Shown: positions 18,434 to 26,471, numbered from the stretch's first letter. The stretch: 64,000 bases of DNA from Salipiger mucosus DSM 16094 (GCF_000442255.1 NZ_KE557274.1:66467-130466), one strand, 5' to 3'. Program-made: numbers and translations. The notes: generated from the letters alone by a model not told the origin.

Positions 18434-19132
18434 TACTCGGCAAACAAGTATCGCTGATGTTTAAATGAGTAACAAAAATATCAAGCGGGCCGCGGCGGCT
18501 CCTTCAGGGGTAAGGATCCCACGCCCGAATTTGACATTTCTCTTACGAAACCGACCAAAAACCTTTCGCGACATCGCGAACGCCCTGTTTTTCAGGGCTG
18601 TAGACCACCCTGCCCTGACAGGGTCTCTGGCATGTCCCTGCAGGCTCCAACTTCGTCTTGCGATCCAGATGTGTCCTCCATCTCCGACTTGTCGACCGCC
18701 TCCCCGAGATCGATTTCCACAGGTCCGCACCGCTCAGTAACAGCCAGCGGATGGTTGCCCACAGTATTGCGTAACCTGGCTCAAGTGAGCTCTTGGCCGG
18801 CTGAATTCCGGCCCCGCCTCTACCTTGCAGTTCTCGCGGAGACTTCTGATTTTCAGGATCTCCAAAATCAGGTTCGGAGCGTCGTTCTGAGCGCCAGTGA
18901 AAAAATCACGTAAGGAAAATGTTCGGTTTCGTATCGCAAGACACAAGTTTTGTATCGTGGATAGTAAGTTAAGTATCGCGAAACGGCAAATTGAATTGAT
19001 GTCGCCACGATGTGCCTGCAAAGCATGTTGACCCGCGTACAGGTTGTCCTGATTTCACAGTAAATCAGGGAAGGTTGGTACACGTTTTCAGTAAATCAGG
19101 ACACCGTGAACCAACGGGCTATAGGAAAAGTA
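18434..19132. other. Gene-free AT-rich stretch with short repeats
   Basis: No supported ORF. It contains GTATCG at 18448, 18931, 18952 and 18973 (the last three within 50 bp), a CCTGATTT/AAATCAGG hairpin at 19048-19069 and a direct repeat CAGTAAATCAGG (19058-19069 and 19089-19100). Also a CTGATTTTCAGGATC palindrome at 18846. The repeat content would fit a replication or regulatory region, but no initiator gene is adjacent. Confidence 0.4.
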
Positions 19133-19177
19133 AGGGCCCCGAGACCCAGTGCAGTAAGCACCAGATCCCGGGGCCCT
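19133..19177 (-). terminator. Hairpin at the leader-distal end of CRISPR array 1
   Basis: AGGGCCCCG pairs perfectly with CGGGGCCCT around a 27-nt loop. On the minus strand it is followed by TACTTTTCC. It directly abuts the last repeat and would end the pre-crRNA. Confidence 0.65.
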
Positions 19178-19337
19178 TTTCAATCCACGCACCCACGAGG
19201 GGTGCGACCACGCCGACCGGCAAGATGTACGCCATGATGGCGGTTTCAATCCACGCACCCGCAAGGGGTGCGACACCTGACGCTGGCCTGCACCAAGTGC
19301 AACCAGTTTCAATCCACGCACCCGCAAGGGGTGCGAC
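19177..19337 (-). CRISPR. CRISPR array 1, type I-C repeat, two spacers
   Basis: Three 32-bp repeats (19177-19208, 19243-19274, 19306-19337) that on the plus strand begin GTTTCAATCC and end GGGGTGCGAC. Read on the minus strand they give the type I-C form GTCGCACC...GTGGATTGAAAC. The left one is degenerate (T for first G), as expected for the oldest repeat. Spacer 1 is 19209-19242 (34 nt) and spacer 2 is 19275-19305 (31 nt). Spacer 1 matches the gene at 32581-34341 (32/34, protospacer 33196-33229, PAM TTC). Spacer 2 matches iscB (30/31, protospacer 23214-23244). Confidence 0.95.
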
Positions 19338-19430
19338 TTACAGTCTGTAAGCCATTGCGATTGTTTAGTCAATCCTTTCAGCCCTGCGAACCTAGAATTC
19401 TTTCTTACGAGATCGATGACCTCTTCCGCC
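19338..19430 (-). promoter_or_regulatory. CRISPR leader of array 1
   Basis: The sequence next to the leader-proximal repeat begins with the palindrome TTACAGTCTGTAA and shares about three quarters of its first 60 bp with the sequence beside array 2 (36696 onward), including TCAATCCTTTC and CTGCGAACC. It lies between cas7 and the array. The end of the leader is not defined. Confidence 0.65.
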
Positions 19431-19530
19431 GTGATGGTGACCAAACACCTTTCCCGGCAGCATTTCTGCCATCTGCGAACCTCCCGGGGCCTGGGCTGGC
19501 GCTTGAGGTTCGCTCATCGCGAGCTGGATA

Positions 19531-20439
19531 TCAGAACGGTTCGAAGATCTGGATCCCTTGCGGCAGGTTGGTATCGTCGACCCGGATCTCGTAGTCCGAG
19601 AACGCGCGCGCCGGCGGAATGTCGAGCGCGCCACCTGCAAACGGGTTATCCGGTGCACGACGGTGCGTTGTGACCCGATCAAAGAGCTTGTGGGCCTGGG
19701 CATTGCCCAGCGGGCTATCGTGCCGGAAAACGATCAGGCGCCGTGCGGCCATCTCGCCGCGGCTGGCCGACCGGTCGAAGTCGAACATGTCGCGGAGGGC
19801 CGCCCACAGGAGCTCGAGATCATCTTCACCAAAGCCGGATTTCCGGGCGCAGTTCGCGTTGATATATCCGTGGAGGCGATAGAGCCCGTAGGGCACGATG
19901 TACTTGGAGCCCATCGTCCTTTGCTTGTCGCGATCCTTTTCGTTCGTAACGCTGCCGCGGGTGATGCTGATGTCGAACGGGGTCACTGGCTCGACGGAGC
20001 GCGCGAACGTGACCTGAACGGGTCCCCGCACCGAGCCGGCATTGATCTCGGTCGTCATGACGGCGCCGAAGGCACGCACGTCGTAGAAGGTATCGCACAT
20101 CCACCTGGTAATGGCATCCGCCGTCGCCTTATCCTTCGGTGGCTTCTTGGGCGTCGGCTTGACCTTTTCTGCATCGTAGGCGCGCTTGTGAGCTTCGTTG
20201 AGCACCGATCCATCGGTCTGATAGATCTCAAGTCCCTCGGTGTCTTCGAAGTTCTCCGCCACGTAGTTCCTGATTTTCCGTTTGATCGCCACGTCGGATA
20301 CCAGTCCATGCATGGTTTCCGGGTCCTGCCTTGGCATGCCGCCGATATCGGGATCACCATTGGGGTTCCCGTCGGCCACGTCGAAATAGAGAACGAATTC
20401 GTAGCGGTTGTTGATCGGATTTCTCCCTTGTTCAGCCAT
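19531..20439 (-). CDS. cas7c: Cas7 (Csd2), type I-C Cascade backbone
   Basis: A 302-aa protein of normal Csd2 length. Typical motifs are RYEFVLYFDVADGNPNGDPD near the start, FYDVRAFGAVMTTE, GPVQVTFARSVEPV and KYIVPYGLYRLHGYINA. Cas7 subunits coat the crRNA along the Cascade filament. The ATG overlaps the end of the upstream cas8c fusion gene by 8 bp, so the two are translationally coupled. It is the only intact cas gene here, and is followed directly by the leader and array: cas4, cas1 and cas2 are missing. Confidence 0.95.
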   Translation of the reverse strand: MAEQGRNPINNRYEFVLYFDVADGNPNGDPDIGGMPRQDPETMHGLVSDVAIKRKIRNYVAENFEDTEGLEIYQTDGSVLNEAHKRAYDAEKVKPTPKKPPKDKATADAITRWMCDTFYDVRAFGAVMTTEINAGSVRGPVQVTFARSVEPVTPFDISITRGSVTNEKDRDKQRTMGSKYIVPYGLYRLHGYINANCARKSGFGEDDLELLWAALRDMFDFDRSASRGEMAARRLIVFRHDSPLGNAQAHKLFDRVTTHRRAPDNPFAGGALDIPPARAFSDYEIRVDDTNLPQGIQIFEPF

Positions 20440-22624
20440 TGTTGGTCGTGTCCTTTTCTTTCCTGGAATTCCTGGTCGATTTCTGGTGGTAGTAGCCGAC
20501 GCTGAACCGCCCTTGATCCTCCGGCGCAAAGCTTCGCGGCATCCGGGGGGACAACCCGACCTTGATGTCGGTGATCTGCTTGTCGAGCCAGACCGCCAGA
20601 CCCTCATTGCCGTTGCGCCGGATAAGTTTGAGGTAATGGGCCAGGTGACGTTCGATCATCGGGAAGGTCCGCGCCGGCTGCGTGGATGCGGCCGCGAAAT
20701 ACTTGTCCCTGAGTGTTGACCCGACCTCGGGCATGGCGCCCCGCTGAGCGCTCTCGAGCACTGCGAACAGCCGCCCGAGCCTGTATGCGGAGTTTTCTGA
20801 TTGTATGTCGATGCCCACTGGCACGTCCTCCTTTCGGCTATCCTGGTTGATGATCGCCCTGCAGATCGCAGCCTGCTTCCCGGTCACCACCCGTTCCTTT
20901 TGAATGCGTTCCAGGACGCTGGTGAGAAGCGTTCGTGGAAGCTTCTGGCCGGTCAGGACCGCATTCAGGATCTGCTCCGCCATCCCGGGACGGGCGTTTT
21001 CGGATGTCCGCGCCCCATCAGCGTTCGGTCCGACCGTCTGCGCCAGAACCGCCCGGATGGATGGACGTCCATCCCAGACGTCCGGATCGAGGGCGATGTC
21101 GTTCCAGAATTTCAGAATGTTGTCCGCGAACTCACCAACCTGGCCCGGGTACCAGAACCGAATGGACAGCCGGCTGGCATTGGGGCCGAGGCCGAGCACG
21201 AATACCTTGGTGTCGGGATCCAGGCCGTTGAACTCGGAAGGCTTCCCGCGGGCAAGGCGTGACAGCGTGGAGCGAACCTTGGAGGCCTCGTCGGCGTCTT
21301 TCGGTGGATCCATCGCCATGCTCATGATCCAGTCCCCCTCTTCTGCCGCGGGGGCATCAGGCGCCTGGGCCCAGAACACGGTCGTCGTCCCCCCGATGAC
21401 CAGATTGCGTCGGGACGGCCCGCGTTCGGCGAGGATCGCATTGAGCGCCGAGGTGTAATTGTGCGCGGCAACTTCAGAGACGGGAGAGTTCGCACCCTGC
21501 GTCTTCCCGAGAGAACAGAAGGCGTCCTGATTGAAGGATACGATTGAGGTCCCGGACGGCTGGCCGCCCCGAACACCCTTGATGGCCGGGTGCGTTCGCG
21601 CCAGCGCGGCCCAGCGCCCCGTGATCAGGCATTGGATCTCCTCATCGCCCTCCGACGCCTGCGCCGCGGCCCGGATCGCAGGGTGCTCGTGGAGCAGGAT
21701 GGCGTCCTCGCCCTCCCCCAGTTGCACCAGGATCGTCTGGCCGAGGGCGGCGTGCGGCAGAGCCCGCTCAAGATAGGACTCCGGCCGCCAGGCCTCCAGG
21801 AAAGCCAGGAACGCAGACAGGTGAGGATCGCTCGTCCGGCCAATGAGATCTCGATGCTTGGTCGCGAAATTCTCGTGACGGTCAGCGGCACTCTTCGAGA
21901 GTTCCGGCACCAGGGTTTTCCTCCCGGCCTCTGTCGTCTCTTCCCGCGTTCCGACGCCAAGGAGGTATTCTGCGTTGTCGCAGCCCAGGCGGGCAATCAC
22001 CGAGTTCGCGATGTTGTGCAGTTTGCGGCACTTGGATGTCCGGTTCGCGAACAGGCTTTCGAACAGCTGGACCGCGGTCGTCACCACGACCGGGCTGTCC
22101 CAGTTCTGGGCGGCGTTCATGGCTTGGCGCCGCGCGAAATCGTTCTCCAGAGAGGAGGGATCGAAATTGGAGTGGTGCTCCAGGATCGCCCGCTCGCTTC
22201 CGAGGGATTTCCTGAATTCCCTCGCCGTCTGCTCGATGATCGCGTTGTAGGGCGCGACGTAGATCACCCGACGCATTCCATGATGCTCAGCATGCTTCAG
22301 GGCGAACTTCATGGACGCCAGGGTTTTGGCACCTCCCGTCGGCACCGTCATCGAAAACAGCCCTGGCGCCAGAGTCGCCGCATCGCCGGCTGCTCGTTGC
22401 ACGCGATCCCGGACACGATTGACATGGGTCTTCGGCTCGCCGAACCCGGCAATGGTTTTTTCCAGCCGCGCCAGTAGGGGATCCAGTTCCGGAGCTTCCG
22501 GGCGCTCTCGACCTTCCATGAAGGCCTCGGTCGCAAGGAAATCCGCATCGACCAGCGCCGAGAACAGCATCCGGATGAAGAAATGGATGTTGAAATGGCT
22601 CGGCCGTGCTCCCAGCATCGGCAC
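20432..22624 (-). CDS. Cas3-Cas8c in-frame fusion (cas5 lost)
   Basis: A 730-aa ORF from a GTG. Residues 10-210 are Cas3: HD-end segment FFIRMLFSALVDADFLATEA, Walker A VPTGGAKTLASM (Gly to Ala in the usual GGGKT), VIYVAPYNAIIEQTAREFRK, and SPVVVTTAVQLFESLFANRT. At NSVI/ARLG (about residue 210, base 21994) it switches to Cas8c (Csd1): CDNAEYLLGVG, SAADRHENF, SDPHLSAFLAFLE, SFNQDAFCSLGKTQGANSPV, FWYPGQVGEF. So Cas3 motifs II-VI and the C-terminal domain, all of cas5 and about 100 residues of Cas8c are deleted. The deletion kept the frame. As built, it cannot act as a helicase. Its 5' end is itself cut from the HD domain by the IscB element. Confidence 0.85.
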   Translation of the reverse strand: MPMLGARPSHFNIHFFIRMLFSALVDADFLATEAFMEGRERPEAPELDPLLARLEKTIAGFGEPKTHVNRVRDRVQRAAGDAATLAPGLFSMTVPTGGAKTLASMKFALKHAEHHGMRRVIYVAPYNAIIEQTAREFRKSLGSERAILEHHSNFDPSSLENDFARRQAMNAAQNWDSPVVVTTAVQLFESLFANRTSKCRKLHNIANSVIARLGCDNAEYLLGVGTREETTEAGRKTLVPELSKSAADRHENFATKHRDLIGRTSDPHLSAFLAFLEAWRPESYLERALPHAALGQTILVQLGEGEDAILLHEHPAIRAAAQASEGDEEIQCLITGRWAALARTHPAIKGVRGGQPSGTSIVSFNQDAFCSLGKTQGANSPVSEVAAHNYTSALNAILAERGPSRRNLVIGGTTTVFWAQAPDAPAAEEGDWIMSMAMDPPKDADEASKVRSTLSRLARGKPSEFNGLDPDTKVFVLGLGPNASRLSIRFWYPGQVGEFADNILKFWNDIALDPDVWDGRPSIRAVLAQTVGPNADGARTSENARPGMAEQILNAVLTGQKLPRTLLTSVLERIQKERVVTGKQAAICRAIINQDSRKEDVPVGIDIQSENSAYRLGRLFAVLESAQRGAMPEVGSTLRDKYFAAASTQPARTFPMIERHLAHYLKLIRRNGNEGLAVWLDKQITDIKVGLSPRMPRSFAPEDQGRFSVGYYHQKSTRNSRKEKDTTNNG

Positions 22625-22648
22625 GCATTTTCCGCAACGAACGCAACA

Positions 22649-23938
22649 TCATTGATACGCGTATCCGTCGTTGCGATGGATCGCCTTGAAATCACGAGGT
22701 GGGAACGAGCGGGGTTTCTGTCCCGCGGCGCGGAGTTCAAAATTGCCCCTGGTGCGCGGAGAGATGCGACCCTCTAGCCCGCGCGCCTTGGCGATGTCGC
22801 CGGAGCGCCAGCCGTGGATGGGCTTGAGCGGGCGGATCTGAGCGGCGCCCGCCTTGTTGCGGCGGGGCTGGCCGTGTTTGTCAAACACGCCCTTCTGGCG
22901 ACCACCCTGACCCTTGGCATAGATAACCAACGGCTTGTCGGTGCGAAGGGTCAGGGCATCCACGTTGCCGACGGCCGCGGCATCGAGCCAATGAGCCTTG
23001 GCCCAGCCCATCCGCTTGCGGTTGTACTTGGTCCTTCCCCCTGTTCCCGTCGTGACAGGCAGACCCGTCATCTTCAGTGCGGTGAACAGGGCCCAGCGTG
23101 TCGAGTTGACCGATGCCGCGTCTCTGAGAGGCTGTTTCGCCTGTTTCATGATGCGCGCCAGAAGGTCGGGCTTGCTCGACAAGAACGCCTCGACTGGCTT
23201 GTTGCCCTTGGCCTGGTTGCACTTGGTGCAAGCCAGCGTCAGGTTGCTGACCCTGTTCGAGCCGCCGCGCGACCTGGGTTGGATATGTTCAACCTCGAGC
23301 GGGCGGCCCTCAGCTCCGCAATAGGCGCATTTGCGCCCCCATTTGGCGAGTAGATACTCCTTCACTTCGAAGCCTGCCAGTTCGCCCTGCTGATACTCGA
23401 CGCCGCTGATTTCAGGGTTCTGCATCTGCTGCAGATCGAATCTCACCAGTTCCATCGCGATGGAGCTGGCAGGCGCGTAGCGGCGAAACCTGTCCATCCA
23501 GGTCATGATCGTTTCGACACGGTGCATCAGGCTCGGTGCGAGCCAACCCTTCTGACGCTTTCGGCCGGCGTTGTTGATCTGAGCCTTGGTCCTGTAACGT
23601 GGCTTGCGGTAGCGCAGCTTGTTCCGCCGTCCACGACGGCGCTCACGGCGCATCTGCAAGCGCTCCCTGATTTGGTGGCCACGATGGGTCAGCTCCCCGC
23701 CCCAGAGAACCTTGTCACCCTGCACCAGCGCCAGACCCGTGACCTTGGAGCCGGGGTCGATTTTCACTTCAACCGGGGCGGGCTCCGCATCCGGCACCTT
23801 TCGCTTGAGGATGATGGTGAAGGGATAACGACGAAACACCGCCGCCTTCCCGTTGCGCAGCAACTGCCGCGCTCGTGCTGGCGACGTCGGCGACAAGGGT
23901 CGCCGGGCGTCATCCAGTACAAAAACATAGTTGGACAT
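22649..23938 (-). CDS. iscB: IscB, RNA-guided RuvC-HNH nuclease
   Basis: A 429-aa protein, the usual IscB size. Order of parts: PLMP domain (VFVLDDARRPLSPTSPARAR, residues 5-24), RuvC-I with Asp61 (VKIDPGSKVTGLAL), Arg-rich bridge helix (about 97-116), RuvC-II with Glu163 (IAMELVRFD), an HNH domain with C204/C207, LEVEHIQPRSRGG (His218) and C238/C241, RuvC-III with HWLDAAAVGNVDA (Asp319), then the C-terminal target-recognition region. All catalytic residues are present. IscB uses an omega-RNA encoded upstream to cut double-stranded DNA. The stop codon abuts the left inverted repeat. An in-locus CRISPR spacer matches codons for LTLACTKCNQ. Confidence 0.95.
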   Translation of the reverse strand: MSNYVFVLDDARRPLSPTSPARARQLLRNGKAAVFRRYPFTIILKRKVPDAEPAPVEVKIDPGSKVTGLALVQGDKVLWGGELTHRGHQIRERLQMRRERRRGRRNKLRYRKPRYRTKAQINNAGRKRQKGWLAPSLMHRVETIMTWMDRFRRYAPASSIAMELVRFDLQQMQNPEISGVEYQQGELAGFEVKEYLLAKWGRKCAYCGAEGRPLEVEHIQPRSRGGSNRVSNLTLACTKCNQAKGNKPVEAFLSSKPDLLARIMKQAKQPLRDAASVNSTRWALFTALKMTGLPVTTGTGGRTKYNRKRMGWAKAHWLDAAAVGNVDALTLRTDKPLVIYAKGQGGRQKGVFDKHGQPRRNKAGAAQIRPLKPIHGWRSGDIAKARGLEGRISPRTRGNFELRAAGQKPRSFPPRDFKAIHRNDGYAYQ

Positions 23939-23940
23939 TT

Positions 23941-24164
23941 CTGTCCCTTTCTGGCCCGAAGGCCGTTAGGTTTGCCTCGACAAAGTTACTGGCGCTTTCG
24001 TGTGCCCAACTCACTGGACCTTTCAGTCCCTCCCGCTCGCGCGAGAGACTTAAAGCTGGGCGAAAGAGGCAATGGCTGGCGTTCACCAAAGCATTTCATC
24101 ACGCCACTAACGTAGATTGGATTGCTCCTTTCTTAGTCTGCACCTCACCCGGCACTCAGAACGC
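23941..24164 (-). ncRNA. Omega-RNA region upstream of iscB
   Basis: IscB guides are encoded just 5' of the gene. On the minus strand this gap contains stacked hairpins: CTCTCGCGCGAG, GGACTGAAAGGTCC and GGCCTTCGGGCC, the last about 15 nt before the iscB ATG. No ORF fits. In IscB elements the guide is at the RNA 5' end and read from DNA flanking the element, here the cas3 side near 24165-24200. The RNA ends were not defined. Confidence 0.65.
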
Positions 24165-24184
24165 GATGTTGCGTTCGTTGCGCG

Positions 24185-24631
24185 TTAGGGTGAGGGCTGC
24201 GGCGGTTCTGGGGTGCCGGGTTCCGTCCCGAGCGGGATGTCCACGGCTTCGGCGTCCTCGAGGCGGACATCCAGTGGTGTCGTCGGGCTCGCTCCCTCGA
24301 TGGCATCCCCGCGCCCGTTCGGAAGACCGGTGTGGTGCCCGGCAATCCCGTAGGCGAGCATCTGTGCCATGTTGGGATTGATGATTTCGAAGGCCTTCAG
24401 GGCGCCGTCCACCGCATGCGGCACCTGCTCACCACCCTCCAGGTAGGCCTGAAAAGATGGTTTTGCCTTCCCGAGATCATGGAGAAGCCCGCTGGCCTTC
24501 CCCATCCATCCGGCCCCGAAAGGATCCGCATTGATTTCGGCGCCAGTCGCCACATTCCACGCATGTTCTTGGTAACTTTCCCACTCGGACTTCGGTCGAC
24601 CCGGGATAGTGTGAGCATAGATCTTCGCCAT
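24185..24631 (-). pseudogene. cas3: Cas3 HD-nuclease fragment (type I-C), separated by the IscB insertion
   Basis: A 148-aa frame starting MAKIYAHTIPG with the HD metal-site motifs of Cas3'': QEHAWNVA (His23), SGLLHDLGK (His51-Asp52), PHAVDGALKAF (His71) and GIAGHHTG (His98-His99). The frame then ends in a Pro-rich linker at TAA, right where the IscB element begins. The rest of the HD domain (LVDAD) and a helicase stub continue at 22594 and below. So one cas3 gene is split into two ORFs. The fragment retains most HD ligands but lacks the final aspartate. Confidence 0.85.
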
Positions 24632-24721
24632 GCCCCCTTTTACCCCGTTAATTCTTTCTTAGCAAGGTGCATGCCCGACACAATTCTGCAGAAATGGGAA
24701 TCCGGGAGCTTCCAAAGACCG

Positions 24722-24754
24722 AACGGCCCCGGCGCATGAAACATCGGGGCCGTT
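24722..24754. terminator. Hairpin between the degenerate CRISPR unit and cas3
   Basis: AACGGCCCCG pairs perfectly with CGGGGCCGTT over a 13-nt loop. The better T-run (TTTGGAATTTTTG) is on the plus-strand side, so direction is unclear. Like the hairpins beside arrays 1 and 2, it stands at the left end of a repeat-spacer unit. Confidence 0.55.
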
Positions 24755-24766
24755 TGGAATTTTTGA

Positions 24767-24864
24767 ATTTCAATTCACGCACCAAGGAGAGGTGTGACAA
24801 GGCGCCATCAGTGGACGCGCCGGGTCAGGCACGTTTCGATCCATGACCCAAGGCTTTGCTTCCC
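24767..24864 (-). CRISPR. Degenerate repeat-spacer-repeat unit upstream of cas3
   Basis: A diverged 32-bp repeat (24767-24798: ATTTCAATTCACGCACC... GGTGTGAC), a 34-nt spacer-sized gap (24799-24832), and a second heavily decayed repeat (24833-24864, starting GTTTCGATCCATGACCC). Exact 32-34-32 spacing argues that it descends from a CRISPR unit. No leader palindrome is on its right side. It lies about 135 bp upstream of the cas3 start, in the cas promoter region. Confidence 0.65.
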
Positions 24865-24896
24865 CCTGAGCGACAGGAGACGCCCCTTTGGGAGTG

Positions 24897-25604
24897 TCAC
24901 ATCTTGAAAACGCCCTCGGGCGTCTCCTGAGGGTCCAGAAGTTGGCTGATGCGGGTTTCGGCCTCCCCCAGTACGTAGCACTCACTGCCGTCCATCAGCG
25001 GATCCTTATCGATTTCCTCTTCGTAATCAGACAGAGCGCTGCAAGCAGCCTGGATTCCTTTCGAGTATCCGTTGCTTTCGGCAACCTTCTGATCCTCGGC
25101 CCCCTGTTCCCAGGTGTCTTCGATTTCCTGCCGAAGCTCTCGAGCAGATGCTGGACGAACGTCTTCAGCGTCAGGGCACTCCCCGCTCTCGACAGGGTGA
25201 TTGGACGAGATCTCGGTTCCGGTATCGGGGTTCCGGAAAATCCAACCGGCCGTCCGGTCCTTCTGAATTCCCCGGATCGTCTCGTGGATGTCGCCCACAT
25301 TGCACCCGAGAGCATCCGCGTAAGACTGCCGGGCCGCGATCAGTTGGGCTTTCGCTTGCGATTCCGGCTTCTTCCCTCGCTCCCCTGTGGCTTCGATAAG
25401 AGCCGCCTGGATTTTCCGACGGGCCGCATTCGAGATCTGATCGACGTCCGTCCCGGCAAGGCATTCCCCGAGCTTTTGCCAGATGGCCTCCTTGAGCTCA
25501 TCCTCCCGAGTACATCCGGCCTCAACTCCCGACTTGAAACCACGTTCGAATCCGCTTTGGAAACCATCTTCGAACTTTTGCTTCTTATCCGTGGCGCTAG
25601 CCAT
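24897..25604 (-). CDS. Hypothetical acidic protein
   Basis: A 235-aa protein, lysine- and glutamate-rich. It starts with a short repeat of FEDGFQSGFERGFKSGVEAG, a helical pattern of every fourth-residue Phe/Gly. No signal peptide or membrane segment. It overlaps the upstream gene by 8 bp and is translationally coupled to it. I recognise no family. Confidence 0.6.
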   Translation of the reverse strand: MASATDKKQKFEDGFQSGFERGFKSGVEAGCTREDELKEAIWQKLGECLAGTDVDQISNAARRKIQAALIEATGERGKKPESQAKAQLIAARQSYADALGCNVGDIHETIRGIQKDRTAGWIFRNPDTGTEISSNHPVESGECPDAEDVRPASARELRQEIEDTWEQGAEDQKVAESNGYSKGIQAACSALSDYEEEIDKDPLMDGSECYVLGEAETRISQLLDPQETPEGVFKM

Positions 25605-26184
25605 TTCTTTTCTCCCTGCTTTCCGTATCTGTGCTTCGCGCGCAGGCCAATCTGTCGACGGACACCAGGTCGGACGACATGGTCTGCTCGAGATGTTGCT
25701 GGGCCCTGACGACAGCCGCCTCGAAGCTGCCTTCGCCTTGCCCCCGGCAGAAGCGGACCAGTCCGCGATCCTTGGTGACCAGTCGCAGGGTATGGTTGAG
25801 GTAGGGCATGATCATGAATTCCCCCAGGCAAGTCTCGGCGACGAAATCCATTTCGTTCTCGTGCAGCGCGAAATACAGGTCGCGGAACTGGTAGGGCGGC
25901 TTGGGCATCGGGCCGGCCAGGAACGCTTGTTGGGACGTGCCCAGCGCCCTGCTCAGACCGCACCGGCGGCAATCACCGTCGCAGGACTTGCAGCGCAACT
26001 CGCCATTTCGGAACTCGGCATCTCCTGATTTCAGGATCCCGTCGATCCAGGAATGCTCGATACCCGACAACGATGGCTCGGGCACCTCGGCAGACCGCCT
26101 GCCCCCTGGATGTGCCAGGCGATTGGTCTCACCATCACGGGCAAAAAGCTTCCGAATCCCACGGATCCCTCTCGCTACGACCAT
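25597..26184 (-). CDS. Hypothetical protein with a Cys-rich cluster
   Basis: About 195 aa from the ATG at 26184, which follows the stop of the upstream gene by 1 bp; a start at 26259 is also open. The mid-part has CKSCDGDCRRCG, a possible zinc knuckle, followed by FALHENEMDFVAE and AAVVRAQQHLEQTM. Family unknown. It sits in a three-gene minus-strand operon (26449 to 24897). A CTGATTTCAGGATCC palindrome lies inside it at 26025. Confidence 0.55.
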   Translation of the reverse strand: MVVARGIRGIRKLFARDGETNRLAHPGGRRSAEVPEPSLSGIEHSWIDGILKSGDAEFRNGELRCKSCDGDCRRCGLSRALGTSQQAFLAGPMPKPPYQFRDLYFALHENEMDFVAETCLGEFMIMPYLNHTLRLVTKDRGLVRFCRGQGEGSFEAAVVRAQQHLEQTMSSDLVSVDRLACARSTDTESREKRNG

Positions 26185-26185
26185 T

Positions 26186-26449
26186 TCACACCGGCGCCTT
26201 GTACTTCGCATGACCTCCGCGACCCCAACGCTGCCGGGCAACAGTCGCCGGATCTCCATGGACCGGTCCGAGCGCCAGACATTCCACCAGTTCGGCCGCC
26301 AGACGAAGCTCAGCCATGGCCGCCCGATCCGCTGCGTTCACGTCCTTGTCCTGTTGACCTTTGACGCGTTCGTACTCTTCTTGAAGACTTGCCAGCCGCC
26401 CACGCAGTACCGAGGACGCCATGTGCAGTGACTTTTGCTTTGCGCTCAT
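26186..26449 (-). CDS. Small hypothetical helical protein
   Basis: An 87-aa protein starting MSAKQKSLHMASSVLRGRLA behind AGGAAAT, with a helical, charged first half (LQEEYERVKGQQDKDVNAAD) and a basic tail. First gene of the operon reading toward 24897. A promoter fits upstream: TTGACG, 17 bp, AAGAAT (about 26500 to 26474). Confidence 0.6.
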   Translation of the reverse strand: MSAKQKSLHMASSVLRGRLASLQEEYERVKGQQDKDVNAADRAAMAELRLAAELVECLALGPVHGDPATVARQRWGRGGHAKYKAPV

Positions 26450-26471
26450 CGTGATTTCCTTACTACCCCCA

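Larger units (their letters stand above)
22633..24182 (-). mobile_element. IscB element inserted in cas3
   Basis: Cas3-like protein sequence is interrupted between the HD fragment (ends about 24185) and FNIHFFIRML (22594 on). The inserted DNA carries iscB and an upstream structured region and no tnpA. Both edges hold the same 18-bp sequence in opposite orientation: CGCAACGAACGCAACATC at 22633-22650 and its reverse complement at 24165-24182. IS200/605-type elements lack true terminal inverted repeats, so this edge structure is unusual. No target duplication was identified and the exact ends are uncertain. Confidence 0.75.

Noticed and set aside
19012-19350. ORF reading through CRISPR array 1 with repeated FNPRTR/HAPARGA peptides
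   Set aside because: The repeats come from the CRISPR repeats, not from a protein gene.
19558-20505. 315-aa antisense ORF over cas7
   Set aside because: Shadow of a GC-rich gene; cas7 itself is unambiguous.
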